From Litoditis marina (lineage: Eukaryota; Nematoda; Chromadorea; Rhabditida; Rhabditidae): a DNA stretch of 64,000 nucleotides. A model generated the notes under the pieces. That model ran no database searches. It saw nothing but the letters and a program-made list of their open reading frames with translations, and was not told the DNA's origin. A program made the position numbers and the translations under genes. Positions within the stretch are counted from its first letter, which is position 1; every line of letters starts with the position of its first letter. Location: NCBI GenBank assembly GCA_964036275.1, contig OZ038433.1, positions 52,283,902 to 52,347,901 of the forward strand. Reading direction: 5' to 3'. Positions 46,701-57,575 of the stretch are shown one piece after another.

Positions 46701-48601
46701 CCAAATCATCACTGTTAGGTAAGCGACAAACATATACTACTAGTCACGTGCATAGTCACGTGAAAAGCTAGATCAATTTTCAACCAAATCTAAACAAGAA
46801 CGCGCAATGATGGATTTCACATTTAATAACATGAAGTTTTGTTTCATTAAGTTGGTGCTCGAATGTCGTTAAGAGCATTAACAGAGAGGTACTATTCAAA
46901 CAATTTCCAAGTACTTTCCCCTATTTCAATGGGTGTGTTGCTATGTATAATTATTAGAGTGCCTGTGAGCTACAAACTCTTGGGCGTACTTTGTCGGCTT
47001 GTTCCAAACGTACCCATCACTCTAGTGTTGCAGGAAAGTTATTTGAAATATGCCAAACTGCAGAAGTCGTTGTACACCACAAATATATTCCGCATCAATT
47101 AATCTGGACATCCTAGGCTTTTCAATTGTTGAACATCAAATCAGTGTTGCAGAAAAGTTGTTCGGGTGGGGAGTGGGGGGTGGGACGAACCTCGAAATAA
47201 GATTGTTTTAGTCATTTAGAGAGCTATTTGTATGTCAATGTTTAAGTGTGACGGCGACCTAACTTCAGTGAGGTTTCGATGACACCTTAGTTCACATCAT
47301 AATATTTCATTTGTTTGCACATCACTTCAGTGTTGCATGAAGGTTATTTGGGTGTGGTGAACTTCAGAAAAGGGTTTTTATAAACATTCATCATTTTATT
47401 TCATGTCAATGTTTCAGTGTGACGGCGACCTTGGCCTCAGTGGGTGCGGCTTCGATTCCGTCCGCGGGACTGGTCACAATGCTGATTGTTCTCACGGCCC
47501 TCGGACTACCTGCCAGCGACGTTTCACTCATTATTGCCGTTGACTGGTTCTTGTGAGTTTCGTTTTGGGGTTTTGTTTATTTGGCAAATCTTTACTATGA
47601 CCTACCCCCCTGTGAACAATGAAGATCCACCAACAGAGCTCTTCGAAATGTAGCAAAAAAACTAATGAATACCTGAATTTCCCTTAAACAGAACGGCAGT
47701 GCATTCAGAACATATAACCCTTATCTATCTGGAAAAATGCAAAAGTGGCATTTTTTCTGTCCTAGAACGTGTTAATGTGGAATAAGAAAATAAACGCTTT
47801 GTATCGTCAACGTTTCTCTTCGTCTAGAACGGAAAAGAAATGTTTTTTTTTTCACAATGTTCTGAATTGGTCTTATAAAGTAAGTTACTCAAATGTTTCA
47901 GGGACCGCCTGCGAACTGCCGTCAACGTGGTTGGTGATGCGTTCGGTTGCGGCTTCGTGCATCACATGTGCAAGGACGACCTAAAGGATATTCCAGATTT
48001 CAGTGATGAGAATAATACCGTACATGTAGGTTTCATCAAGGATATTACTGGAGGAATAGTGTTCCAGTTTGGTTCACGCTGTCACATACGAGAATAAATC
48101 TGCAAACATTTAGTTCTTTCGCAACGTATATATAAAATTAGGTACCAAAGTGTTACATTATTGTTACATCTCAAACTCCTAATGGGTGAAATATTAACAT
48201 GACCAAAATGTTGTTGGAAAATGAAATCAAAACTGTACTTGGTATGAACGACTGCGTTGAATGTCGTTTCAGATTTTTGTGTCTTGCGTTTAGTGGGTGA
48301 ATCCGATGTTTTGCGTGATTCAGTAAGAACTCTCGTACAATCACTTGCAATGGCGCGAATTGTAGTGAGAACGTACATTAGAACATGTGAGAAAATGGTA
48401 AGAGCTTAGCTGCTTGGCAGTCTCCTGCGAAAACAATGTTGTACAACCAGCATAATTGAAATATTGCACTGTTGCAAGTTTTTAGAAAAGAAAAACTGAA
48501 CGAATTAAGTAAACTACGTTTGACTGTTTCAGGGTGTCAACTTCAACGAAGTCGAGAAAAACCTGCAGAATGGAAACGTTCAATCCATTCAGATCTGCTA
48601 G
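40734..48601 (+). CDS. Excitatory amino acid (glutamate) transporter, glt/SLC1 family
   Basis: Thirteen exons: 40734-40840, 42357-42469, 43269-43357, 43733-43854, 44288-44424, 44708-44834, 45159-45268, 45616-45739, 46099-46198, 46627-46718, 47418-47552, 47902-48025, 48533-48601 (TAG). The product is 482 residues, full length for the family. It is a sodium-coupled glutamate/aspartate carrier of the plasma membrane. Seen: [30 protein letters not shown]; a loop with an NQT sequon; hairpin 1 with GTASSAASLP; TM7 [11 protein letters not shown]; hairpin 2 with [10 protein letters not shown]; and TM8 [18 protein letters not shown]8 keeps both substrate-binding Asp residues, the Arg that selects acidic substrates, Thr, Asn and the last Asp. 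It should therefore be active and acid-selective. Intron 2 ends in a weak acceptor (TTAAG). In C. elegans this family has several members; I cannot say which one this is. All junctions agree in phase. Confidence 0.93.
42769..42903. mobile_element. Long hairpin element in transporter intron 2
   Basis: Arms of about 45 bp: TTTTACGTCGGCGTTTAACG at the left, CGTTGAACGCCGACGTAAAA at the right, two or three mismatches in all. Each arm also contains the small palindrome AACGCCGGCGTT, and the loop another GCGCC-rich one. No coding capacity. Confidence 0.88.
43882..44064. mobile_element. MITE family 5, complete copy
   Basis: Terminal inverted repeats GGCACCGTAGCAAAGTCATG and CATGAGACTTTGCTACGGTGCC-like. 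Lies in transporter intron 4, starting 27 bases after the donor at 43855. A partial copy is at 39452-39600. Confidence 0.85.
46222..46341. mobile_element. MITE family 1, copy 7
   Basis: Lies in the transporter intron after exon 46099-46198. Ends TGTAAGGATGGTTATGTCGT and CATGATTGTCCTGCTCTA. More diverged than the other copies. Confidence 0.8.
47022..47385 (+). repeat. Degenerate tandem repeats with a decayed exon copy
   Basis: In the intron before exon 47418-47552. The motif CAGTGTTGCAGAAAAGTT and following bases occur three times (about 47027, 47142 and 47330). At 47231-47290 lies a copy of the acceptor and first ~45 bases of exon 47418: the acceptor TTTCAG has become TTTAAG and the frame is broken. 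Confidence 0.75.
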
Positions 48602-49883
48602 CTCTTTTGAAAACGTAAAATATTGGTGATAATTCAACGAGCATATTGTATTTATACCGGTGTATAATTAAGTTATTATTTTGAGGCAAACAGAATGATT
48701 ACCGTATTCAAATATTTCTATTCATTTTTACAATTCATTCCAGCATTTCTAGTCAATTTCTGTACATAATACATTGACCAAGCTTATCAATATTATTATG
48801 ACTTAATTATTTATTAATAATGAACTTTTTGAATGACATCACGTGGTTTTCTACTACGGTCTTATGGATATTTGACCAAAAATCCGAAAATTTTATTTTA
48901 GCACACTGAAATGTTGCGGACACTGCTCTAATAGAGTCGGCTTCTTTTGAAGACAATGTTCCTGACTTGATATTTCTTTTGAAGACAATGTTGCTGAAGT
49001 TCTAAACTTATTGCACACTCATATTTAGTGATGTACCCTCTCGAACTCGGGTTTAGGAACTCATAAATGTCAGAGATGGACCATTGTACTAGAAGTAAAT
49101 TGGATTCGCTCGTGAAACGTACTAACGAACCAGCAGTAGTTAATTTATCAGTACAAGTTATCGGATGAAATGGAGTTCAACAACACCACACTTGTCTATC
49201 GAACGATACTGTATCATTCAATGGGAAGAAACGTAAAAACTTGTACTGACTTAACAAAGCTGAAACAAGAGCTATTACGAAGATGACACAAGAGCTACTT
49301 TATACAGTAGATGTAACTCAGAACTGCGTTAGACTTTTCATGTGTTTTCAAGAAATATAACAAGAGCAAGAAACGGATAAACGCATTACAGAATACTGGT
49401 ATGAAGTGTATTTACACAAAACATCACCGTACTTCAAGAAGGACGATTATATGGTCCAATCGCAACGGTTCAGTTCTTTAAACTGCAATACATTCTTCAA
49501 TTGTATTTTAAAGAACCGTTAACACGAGATCGGTCCACATAATCGTCCTTCTTTAAATGTTTATTAGTTGATGTATGCCGATACTATTGTGCAGGAGATT
49601 TTGGAGCTCGACGGAATAGCTTTGTCAGTGGTTTCACCAGTACGAAGATTATCAGAGGTTGATCACAGATTTTCTGTAAACGCGAAAAACCATCAGTTGC
49701 TTATGGATTGCAAGAAACGTAGTGATACTGTAAGCTGTTTACCCATACAGAAAAATCATAATTGCGAGAGGCGAGCGAATGCTGTAGGACTTTTCAACAT
49801 TCAGAGAGATCAATGATTAAATAGTTGTTGATCTATTGCGAGATATGTAGTGATACAGTAGGATATTTGACCATCCAGAGTAA
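48602..49883. other. Convergent intergenic stretch
   Basis: 3' ends of the transporter (plus) and receptor B (minus) face each other. It holds a MITE at 49434-49556 and an ACTAGAAGTAAATTGGATTC-type repeat at about 49088. From 49810 to 49890 there is a weak repeat of the receptor's 3' end (AGTGATACTGTA/AGTGATACAGTA). No gene supported. Confidence 0.5.
49434..49556. mobile_element. MITE family 1, copy 8
   Basis: Ends TTCAAGAAGGACGATTATAT and CATAATCGTCCTTCTTTAAA; the best-preserved terminal repeats of the family. Confidence 0.87.
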
Positions 49884-52800
49884 TCAATAATTGCTCGCCG
49901 ACTGCGAAGGACGTAAGGATACTGTAGGTACTGTGGGTGATGGTACAATCTTCTTCTTCATGCCCAATATGTTCTGGGATACCCATGTTCTGTATGGGGC
50001 GACAAAATATATGGTCAGAATGGGATCCATGATACAGGGTAGACCGGTGGTCATCGTTGGCATATATTCGGTTATTTGGATACGGTAGGCGTATATGGAG
50101 ACGAGTACGTAGTGGGTGATGTTCGGAATGTAACACACGACCGGCAGAAACGTCTGGTAGGTGAGAGCCTGTAACAACTTGTTTAACTTTATGTGTTTTT
50201 TTTATTCATCAAGTTCAGGAAAAAAAGAAACAACTGAACAAGAAAAATCACTGCTTTTTCAGTGAGGGGGAGATCAATGACAATTTCGTTCCAGATCAGC
50301 TTGTGAAGACACCTTCATTACTGAGGTGATTTCGCTAGGAGCCCGATTATGGTAGTGGTTAGTACCAAGAACTCCAACATGTTTCGAATCTCACTCTGTG
50401 CTGAGCTCGAGCAGAGTTTCACTCCAACATCGCATAGCATCGTAGTATTCATCTAAACGTTCTGGTCACAGTACTGTTATTTTTTTAACGGTCTGATTTT
50501 GGTCCCGCCGCACCCCAATATCTTTGACCTACAGACTCTCTCTCTCTCTCTCATTTGTTTAGAAATAAGACCCGCTTTGCTCAGGCGATTCGGCCAATTA
50601 CTGTCTTTGTTGGAGGAAATTGAAACTCTACCTTGACCAACATCCGAGACGATCTAAGTGTTTTGGGCGACAAGTTATTTGTGTTATTGTTCAGTTTGGT
50701 GACGATTTTTCTTCTCCAATACAGAATTATTATTGGGAAGCTGTATGCAGCCACGATCAGGATGAGCGTGTTGAACTGGAATATGGGGTCCTGAACCGAT
50801 TTGAATCCCCCGAATGGTCCGTAGGACAGAAGATCATATTCAGGGTAGGCGGCTATTGCAGATGACATCACCTTCTCAAACTCGAACGAAGCTAGATGGG
50901 GAGTTATCTGAAAAATGACGTGGCTAGTACATTTCAGATAGCATTGTACTGTAATCGTGGGAAGCTCGAAAAAATTTCCCAAGATAAATACTATTAATTC
51001 ACTCCTCACTCAAAGAAAACTAACTCATTGCTAGTTGATTTCGAAGCACTACTTCTGGTTTGAAGATAGCGTTACATGCAACCTATGAAACTCTCAAGTC
51101 AGTTAGTATATGTTGCATATCGTAATGTGTTTGAAAACCGCATGAAACAACCTTATGATGAATTGAAACAGCCAAATTAGAAGTTATCTGAAAGCTGTTG
51201 AAATTCGACAAGTTACTAGCATAGTTTTCATTGTTCAGTAATGGTGTGAAACATAAAATTCTAGAACAAAAAAGATTATGTTAAATGGATTGCCAAACTG
51301 ATGCAGTATGACTCTCTTAGTTTCCCTGTTGTTCATTTTATAGGTTACTGGTAGTACTGAGGAACAATCAGAGCTAGTTTCTGTTTCTTTCACGCGTACG
51401 CACACGCGAACCGACAGATTCATTGGACTCCTATCGCGTCCAGATCGCTGTTCTATAGTGTGTGCCAAATTTATTATGTCTGTCTTTCGCCGGAATCGAA
51501 CCTGCGGGCAAAAGATTTGTAGCAGGACGCTAACCACTGCGCTATTAGAGCACATAACCGGCAAGCTTTGGAATCGAAGACAAGTGCGCGTACATAGCGG
51601 AAAGTGAGATATACAGTACCCTCTCGCCTTTCCGTTGGTGACGACTAAAAGTAAACACCGATTTATGTAACCACGTTGCGCTTGATTCAAGGTCACATAG
51701 GTGTTATCGAATAAAGCTGTTTCGACAAATGGGAGTAAAGGAACTTTCCAGTTACAGGGGATAACTACATTCAAGTTCTCCAGACGCCATGATTTACATA
51801 AATCGACCAAAAAGCTATGAGATCAAACTATGAGGGAATCGGGACAGAGCATGCACCGTTTTGTCTTGCTTTGGAAAGATCGAACCCAAAACTAACCATC
51901 ATACTGACTGGTATAATGTTGAAGAGTACCATGTTCCGTACAAGTTGTTGTCTGGGCACAATGCTCATTTTGAGCAGCGAATATCGGAAATGCATGCCCA
52001 TTGCGGTGGCAAACACCCCGCTCACAGTGAACGCATTGTACAGGTTGTACGACACGAAACAGGCCTGAAACACGGAATTACTGACAATTACTTGTTCTCT
52101 ACGGAAATTCTAAGAACCAATGTTTGTTCGGGGGCTAGGAAAAACAACATTGAATAACTGTTTTTTGCCGTTTTCAGCCTCATGATTCAGTTGTGTGATA
52201 TTTTATTTTGTTATCTTGGTCAACGCTTTGTACATGTTCTACGACACAAAAAGCTTCAGAACACGGAAATTCGAAGATTTTTAATGTCGAAAAATTTGTT
52301 AGAGTACCACTGTTCGAAGGTGTTCGGTTTTAGATAATCCCTGTGACACTCTCAACCTAATTAGTCTGTTCTGCATGCCGTATTACGTTTGAGCAGCGAT
52401 AAACAACCTTCTCTAGTCAACCTTCCTGGAAAAGAGAATCAACAATAAATTATAATGTTTTCGTGTGTTTAGTCTTCTAATTCGGTATTATTTTATTATG
52501 TTGTTTTAGTAAACTCATTGCACAGCTTGTACCACGAAACATGCCTGCAAACAAAAGTAAATGAGGGTAATTATGGTTTTCCGTGCAATTTCATATGTAA
52601 TTTCAAATCACTGTTTCTGTTTTTCATTTCGACAAGTTGTACAGGTTGACAAGGTCTACTTTTGCTGTTGTTTTTTGTTGATTTTGTCAAGTTGTTTTGA
52701 TGTACAACTAAAAGTAGTTGTACATCTAAACCATGTAGGTCGTTTGACTCGGTGATGCATTATTCTGTTCATGTTTTCAAATTATTTATATTTTTTGATG

Positions 52801-54276
52801 AGCTTCTCGACTATCAATCGATGATTACAATGTGTTAGCTATTCATAATACCACTGAAACTTTAAACTGAGTCAGGGCTTTATCAGCCAAACATTAGGTA
52901 ATCTGTTATTTTTTTTTCGGTTTTCGGTTTGTTATTTCTCTGTATGCTTTGTAAGGAATGAGGTTCAACTAGACAAATGTATTAGGTTCCATAAGGTCAC
53001 GTCCGGGGTTACCCGAAACCGCACCTTTAACCATTTCAACTCATTTTTGTCGAAATTGTTCAATTTAGTTTTTACAATTTCTTTTTAGTGACCCTTTCTG
53101 CATCACCACATCAAAGATGCGGTATAGTTCTGAGGGCGAATTCAATGTTTCACCTCAGGGGAAACTAGTCTGCATGGCCCAATGGGTAGTATTGCGTATG
53201 TGGTGGCCGTCGGTAGCGCTCTGTAACATATGCGTTACAAAAAGCTGAGAGTTTAAACTAACGGTGAAAGAACCCCTTTATTTCTCTTCTTGAACGAATT
53301 CTCTATTTCAGCGCAAAAGTCTCCTTAATATCTGTGATTAGATTGACTAACTGAAGTGGTTAAACGAAAAAAAATAGCGGTTTTTATAATATATTCACAG
53401 TGGGGTTATTGTACACAAATTTTTCCTATGTTATTTTGACTTTCACTAAATTAGAACCAAATAAAAGACTACATTACAATTGAAAACTGCAGCTCTATTA
53501 AGACGCTCATCGCCTATTTCTAATCTCTGACCCACAAAACTACTTCACCATCGCGAACACATCAAGTTGGTTTTTTTTTACGATTCACGTTTTTTTCTGG
53601 TATATTTTCACGTTTCACATTTTTGCGGTCAAGCTCACCTTCCTTGAAAGAACACAGCCACAACAGCCAGAAGGAGACTGTTGATAGTTGTATTGAAGAG
53701 AACGATCTTGTAATCAAGGAACGAAACCGGACTTCTGAAAAACAATTTTCCCACTAGAACTATGCACTCAGCTTATTTGTTTAAAAGGGCAGAGCGGAAA
53801 GTTTTGAGAGTGCTGCTCGAGACAAACCGATATATACAAATTTCAATTCAAACTAACGAACCTAATTTGCATACTGTTCACATGTTTTCGCCTGTTTAGG
53901 CGTGCGTAACGTTATGTTTAGGTACCCCGGGGTACCTAAACCAGCTTTTCCTTCTGCCCTCCCTTAACAATACTGTGCACGCTTATGTAAAACTTACTTG
54001 AACTATTTAGTACTAAGTGGTACATTAGCACTCTCGGAGTGAATCATTAATTTTCCTACACCCTGATAATGTTTAGATCTTTGATGGGTTTGCAGATCAA
54101 ACTACAGTTTTTCTTCGGTTTCGCTCAGCATTTACAGAATTAGCGTTGTTGACTCACTTGGTGATGATGAGAAACAGCAAAAGGATGCATAGTGGTATGG
54201 AAGTCACACCAAACATCACGTAGTAGGAGTGGACCCCTATTGCGTACCATCCCGTATCAACGAGCGTCGTGTTCAT
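49884..54276 (-). CDS. Serpentine (7TM) chemoreceptor, srd-like, copy B
   Basis: Six exons: 54276-54158, 53734-53639, 53220-53154, 52064-51897, 50907-50632, 50168-49884. Lengths of the first five (119, 96, 67, 168, 276 bp) equal those of receptor copy A; the last is 15 bp longer. The product is 336 residues. It starts MNTTLVDTGWYAIG with an NTT sequon. It carries KSPVSFLDYKIVLFN, the motif LPIGPCRLVSPE, GMHFRYSL, NIIPVSMM, FEFEKVMSSAIAAYPEYDLL, and the last span with MDPILTIYFVAPYR, the classic Str/Srd-superfamily end. It is presumably a G-protein-coupled chemosensory receptor with unknown ligand. The cytoplasmic tail is Ser/Pro-rich (VPSPTVPTVSLRPSQS) and differs from copy A, which may affect coupling or trafficking. 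Decayed copies of the start of exon 4 lie in the intron upstream of it. Confidence 0.88.
51453..51650 (-). repeat. tRNA-module repeat, copy 4 (best preserved)
   Basis: Minus strand: TAGCGCAGTGGTTAGCGTCC (A box) and GGTTCGATTCCGGCG (B box), about 35 bases apart as in a tRNA gene. The flanks TATCTCACTTTCCGCTATGT and AAATTTGGCACACACTATAG are family-wide. Lies in the receptor B intron between exons 4 and 5. Confidence 0.8.
52205..52560 (-). pseudogene. Two decayed fragments of receptor B exon 4
   Basis: 52213-52262 and 52507-52553 both resemble the acceptor and first ~40 bases of exon 4 (52024-52075). Read on the minus strand, the second keeps TTTGCAG and encodes ACFVVQAVQ before a stop; the first stops after LFVS. 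Confidence 0.65.
52699..52726. repeat. Short perfect hairpin
   Basis: GATGTACAACTA and its reverse complement TAGTTGTACATC separated by four bases, in receptor B intron 3. Confidence 0.85.
53781..53967. mobile_element. MITE family 3, copy 3
   Basis: Begins TTAAAAGGGCAGAGCGGAAA and ends TTCTGCCCTCCCTTAA. The palindrome TTTAGGTACCCCGG with its complement spans 53917-53940. It shares ~150 bp of body with 28003-28192, including CCTAATTTGCATACNGTTCA. Lies in receptor B intron 1. Confidence 0.82.
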
Positions 54277-54278
54277 GC

Positions 54279-54290
54279 CTACAAGCAGAT
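54279..54290 (-). promoter_or_regulatory. Candidate trans-splice acceptor of receptor copy B
   Basis: CATCTGCTTGTAG on the minus strand ends two bases before the ATG at 54276; no upstream exon is apparent. Same arrangement as the glutamate transporter. Confidence 0.45.
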
Positions 54291-57200
54291 GTCAGCTCAG
54301 TATATTCACAAGTTCACTGATTCACAGAAGGGAGTTACTCGAAGTTGTTTCGAACCACGTTCAAGATGATTCTGGTTATGCTCTCAGAGGATTGGGGCAT
54401 CAGTCGATCCTCATGCGAACCATACAGAAATCGTATTGAATTTTGGTGAAAACGATTTTGAGAAACGATTTTGATTGCGTAAATAACTTAATTCGAAAAC
54501 CTTTCATGACAACACATATAATTGTTTTCAAATGTAATACTCAGCTCAATGGATTGGTTACTGTGAAAGCTGCTGCAACCAAAACTCCAGAGTTGTTGCA
54601 AACGTGAATGAGGATTTATCCGGTCCTTTGTCCGTAGTTTTCAGGTTTTTCAAAAAACAACAAACTGAGACAACAAATGACACTTATGTGAAATATTGAT
54701 CCATCACTTTTCCCACGTGAATCGCTTCGCCAATCACACGTGAAACGTGATCGAAACTTGTCTGTGAGCCAACTGTATTCAGACCGCAATATTGTGATCA
54801 AAAACTAATCTGCGCGATGCTCCAATGTAAAAAGAGTAAATATATTGGAGATTCGAAATGATCAGGTTGTCTTCGGGGTTCACTGGCTTTCATGTTCACT
54901 CAATCAGAAAACATCAGCAAGAGTGGGTGAGCATGAATGGCTGTGTATAATAATTAGGTTATAGTAATGTCGTGAGAAAGTATTGTGTAAACTATCGTCA
55001 TTAATATCAGGAGTCGCATGTCATTTGCAAAGTCGGAAAAAGGGTGGGAACTCTGATTACATTACGGTAATAGGACAACATGCAAATACGGTAATATTAC
55101 GGTAATATCTATAACACGTTGAAACGGTAAAAATGCGGTATTATGACCATCTTGTGCGAAATGCAAACGAACCAACCGATTTCGAACACTATCTAAGTAT
55201 GTACTGACATTCAGGTGGTTTTCTAAATAATTTAAATCCACAAATACACCTCATGAACTATCCGAACCAGGTAGTTCTGATAAAAGTGATACGCACACAA
55301 ATTCAACACACTAAATTATACTGAAACATTTGAACATGTTTGCTTTAATTTGATACCAACACTTTTCTAATGCTGTTTTTCTAAACTTTAGCGGTACAGA
55401 AGTACTCACTCCTGACCGCTGTATGTAAACCTGCTTTCAGTACACAAATGTTTAATCTTTCTTTCATGACTTATATCAAACCTTTAATTTGTTCTGATGA
55501 GAAGACTCTGAATTATACCGGGAAGGAGCATTGTAGAGCAACTCAAACAATGAAAAATAGAAAATTGTCTAATCTGATTCTCGGTTAGTTGTATGACCGG
55601 AAAATAAGATACATTAAGGAATGCTTTCTGTACATTTGTGTCAATCTCGTGAATAACTTTACTAACAACATGTGTGAAATGAGTATCAAAGTGAAGTTTG
55701 TAAAAACATGAGTAAATGATTACGTAAATAGACTGATTAACCGAAAGTTGTTTTCCTAGTGCAGTTTTGAACTCCATCGGAAACTGTGCTTTTTGAGTGA
55801 GTACAACCCAAGTATCCTGGTATGAGGTTTTGTGCACTACATTTTTATATCAGAAATGTCAACGCTACAACTTAGCAGATTGTGAACTAATTATAGTCCA
55901 GTCCAATAGATGTTCACAAATCAAAACATCAACTTTCAAGATACAATACCAAGAATTGTTAAAAAGTTCCGGGTTAGGACTATCCACCCTCTGCTCAGTT
56001 TGAGGGCAAGGGGAGTCGTATGATTTCGAAATTGCACAGAGGAAAAAGTTGTACAGGGCCTTCATATTTGGAAAGTCCTCCCCCCCCCCTCTCTCCGAAA
56101 AGTAATGATGAAGATTTGTTGCGCATCGGTTTTAGTTATTACAAAATAAAGATAGTTATAGGATGGTGACTGATACATCAGGCAAAACAGGTCGAAAAGC
56201 GTTGTCTGTCAAATGTGCAACCATCTTACAAGAGTCGCGGAACCAAACTATGAACTCGATAAACAGATTCAAACTACAAAAAAAAGAGTTGTAGTTTGAC
56301 CACTACCCTTCGTTCGGATCACAATTAAGATGGTCAGACTACAAACGTAGCGGTTCTCATCGAAGTGTGCAGCACCAATGGTCAAGCTACATCACGTACA
56401 AGTCGTGTGGGAAGCATGTCATTTTCCCACAATCAATTGGATTACATCAAATTAAGTTGCAATAAGTTGCTAGATTTTCTAGTAGATTTTCTAGTTTCCG
56501 AGTTTTCTTAAAGTTCCCCATCCATCGAAACATAGCAGTTGTAGATCAAAACTTTCACACTGTCTAGAAATTGAAGTTCATTCGCAACGTTCCATGTAAG
56601 AACATTTCTATGCCAGTTAGTACGATTTATCGATGTAAAAAAACACAGATCTATGAAATGGGGTTGTAAGTTTCACATGAAACGGCTATTCTGCTTAGTA
56701 TTCACAATTCGTGTCATATCAGGCCCGTGCAGCAAAACAGTAGGACAGAATCAAAGTTTGTTTTTGTTACAATTATCATACCGAATATGTCAAGTAATAT
56801 CGATACAACGATTATTTACTTGATAATCGTATTTGAGAGTTTGTTCTAAGGTTTCCACCCCAGCTTTGAAAAATACAAAGGTATATAAACTCTCCGTGAA
56901 ACACAGAGGTGATGCAACCGCCATCTGTTGATGACAATTACGACGCGTCCACAACGAGGAGAAGGCTTCGAGAAAATGCGTGAAGTGAAATGTTGTCGAC
57001 GTTACCTATAAGTTGTCGGCATTTCATTGAAAAATAGAGTTTGCACGTTGTGCGTGCATACCAAGAACTTATTTGTGGTGATAGAAAAAGTCTAGTAGAC
57101 ATGTGAGTTTGTACACCTTACTAAAAAGACGTTCTGCTTTTCAGACGTGTTTCATCTAACAATGCTAACTACTGGAGTTTCGTTAACGTCGTTAGGGTTC

Positions 57201-57537
57201 CGAAATTTCAAGGTTGTTTTCGAAGTGTTGAATACGTTCTATCCACTTATGAAAAATACAAGTTCGTTATTGATAGTTATTGCTAGTTTCACAGTTCACA
57301 CACTAATTCAACGTGAAAATGTTGTTGTTGACCGTTGTTTGTCCTTTATCTGGCCTGAACCAGTTGCGTATTTCCTGTACGAGGAAGTGCATCTGGTGAA
57401 CTGTCTGAGTGAATCTGGTTTTTTATTGTTACATAAATAACATACTCACATTAATCGGATATGCCGTATTACATGTGTACTACCACGTCATTTGAGCTCA
57501 TTTGGGGGAATTTTGTTGTTTTGAAGCATAAATGTGG
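54291..57537. other. Divergent intergenic stretch, no supported gene
   Basis: Lies between receptor B (minus) and the astacin (plus). Frames at 55484-55837 (minus) and 57147-57440 (plus) are open for about 100 codons, but show no family features or matching splice context. A CCCCCCCCCC run lies at about 56081. Regulatory sequences for both genes are expected here. Confidence 0.45.
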
Positions 57538-57545
57538 TATAAATA
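57538..57545 (+). promoter_or_regulatory. Probable TATA box of the astacin gene
   Basis: TATAAATA, 38 bases before the start codon at 57576. Implies a very short leader. Confidence 0.6.
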
Positions 57546-57575
57546 GAGAATGGGTGATGGAGAAACATAAGCATC

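Noticed and set aside
50345..50410. Possible tRNA gene (GGTAGTGGTTAGTACC ... GTTTCGAATCTC)
   Set aside because: Box spacing is roughly right but the acceptor stem does not pair; at best a diverged tRNA-derived repeat.
53154..53225. Sequence resembling a tRNA head (GGCCCAATGGGTAGTATTGC)
   Set aside because: It is exon 3 of receptor B on the minus strand: same 67 bp length and LPIGPC motif as copy A, with matching phases.
55484..55837. 117-codon open frame on the minus strand
   Set aside because: AT-rich, no recognisable motif, no signal or splice partners; consistent with chance.
57147..57440. 97-codon open frame on the plus strand, preceded by TTTTCAG
   Set aside because: No donor-linked neighbour, no motif; the astacin has its own TATA box and start just downstream.
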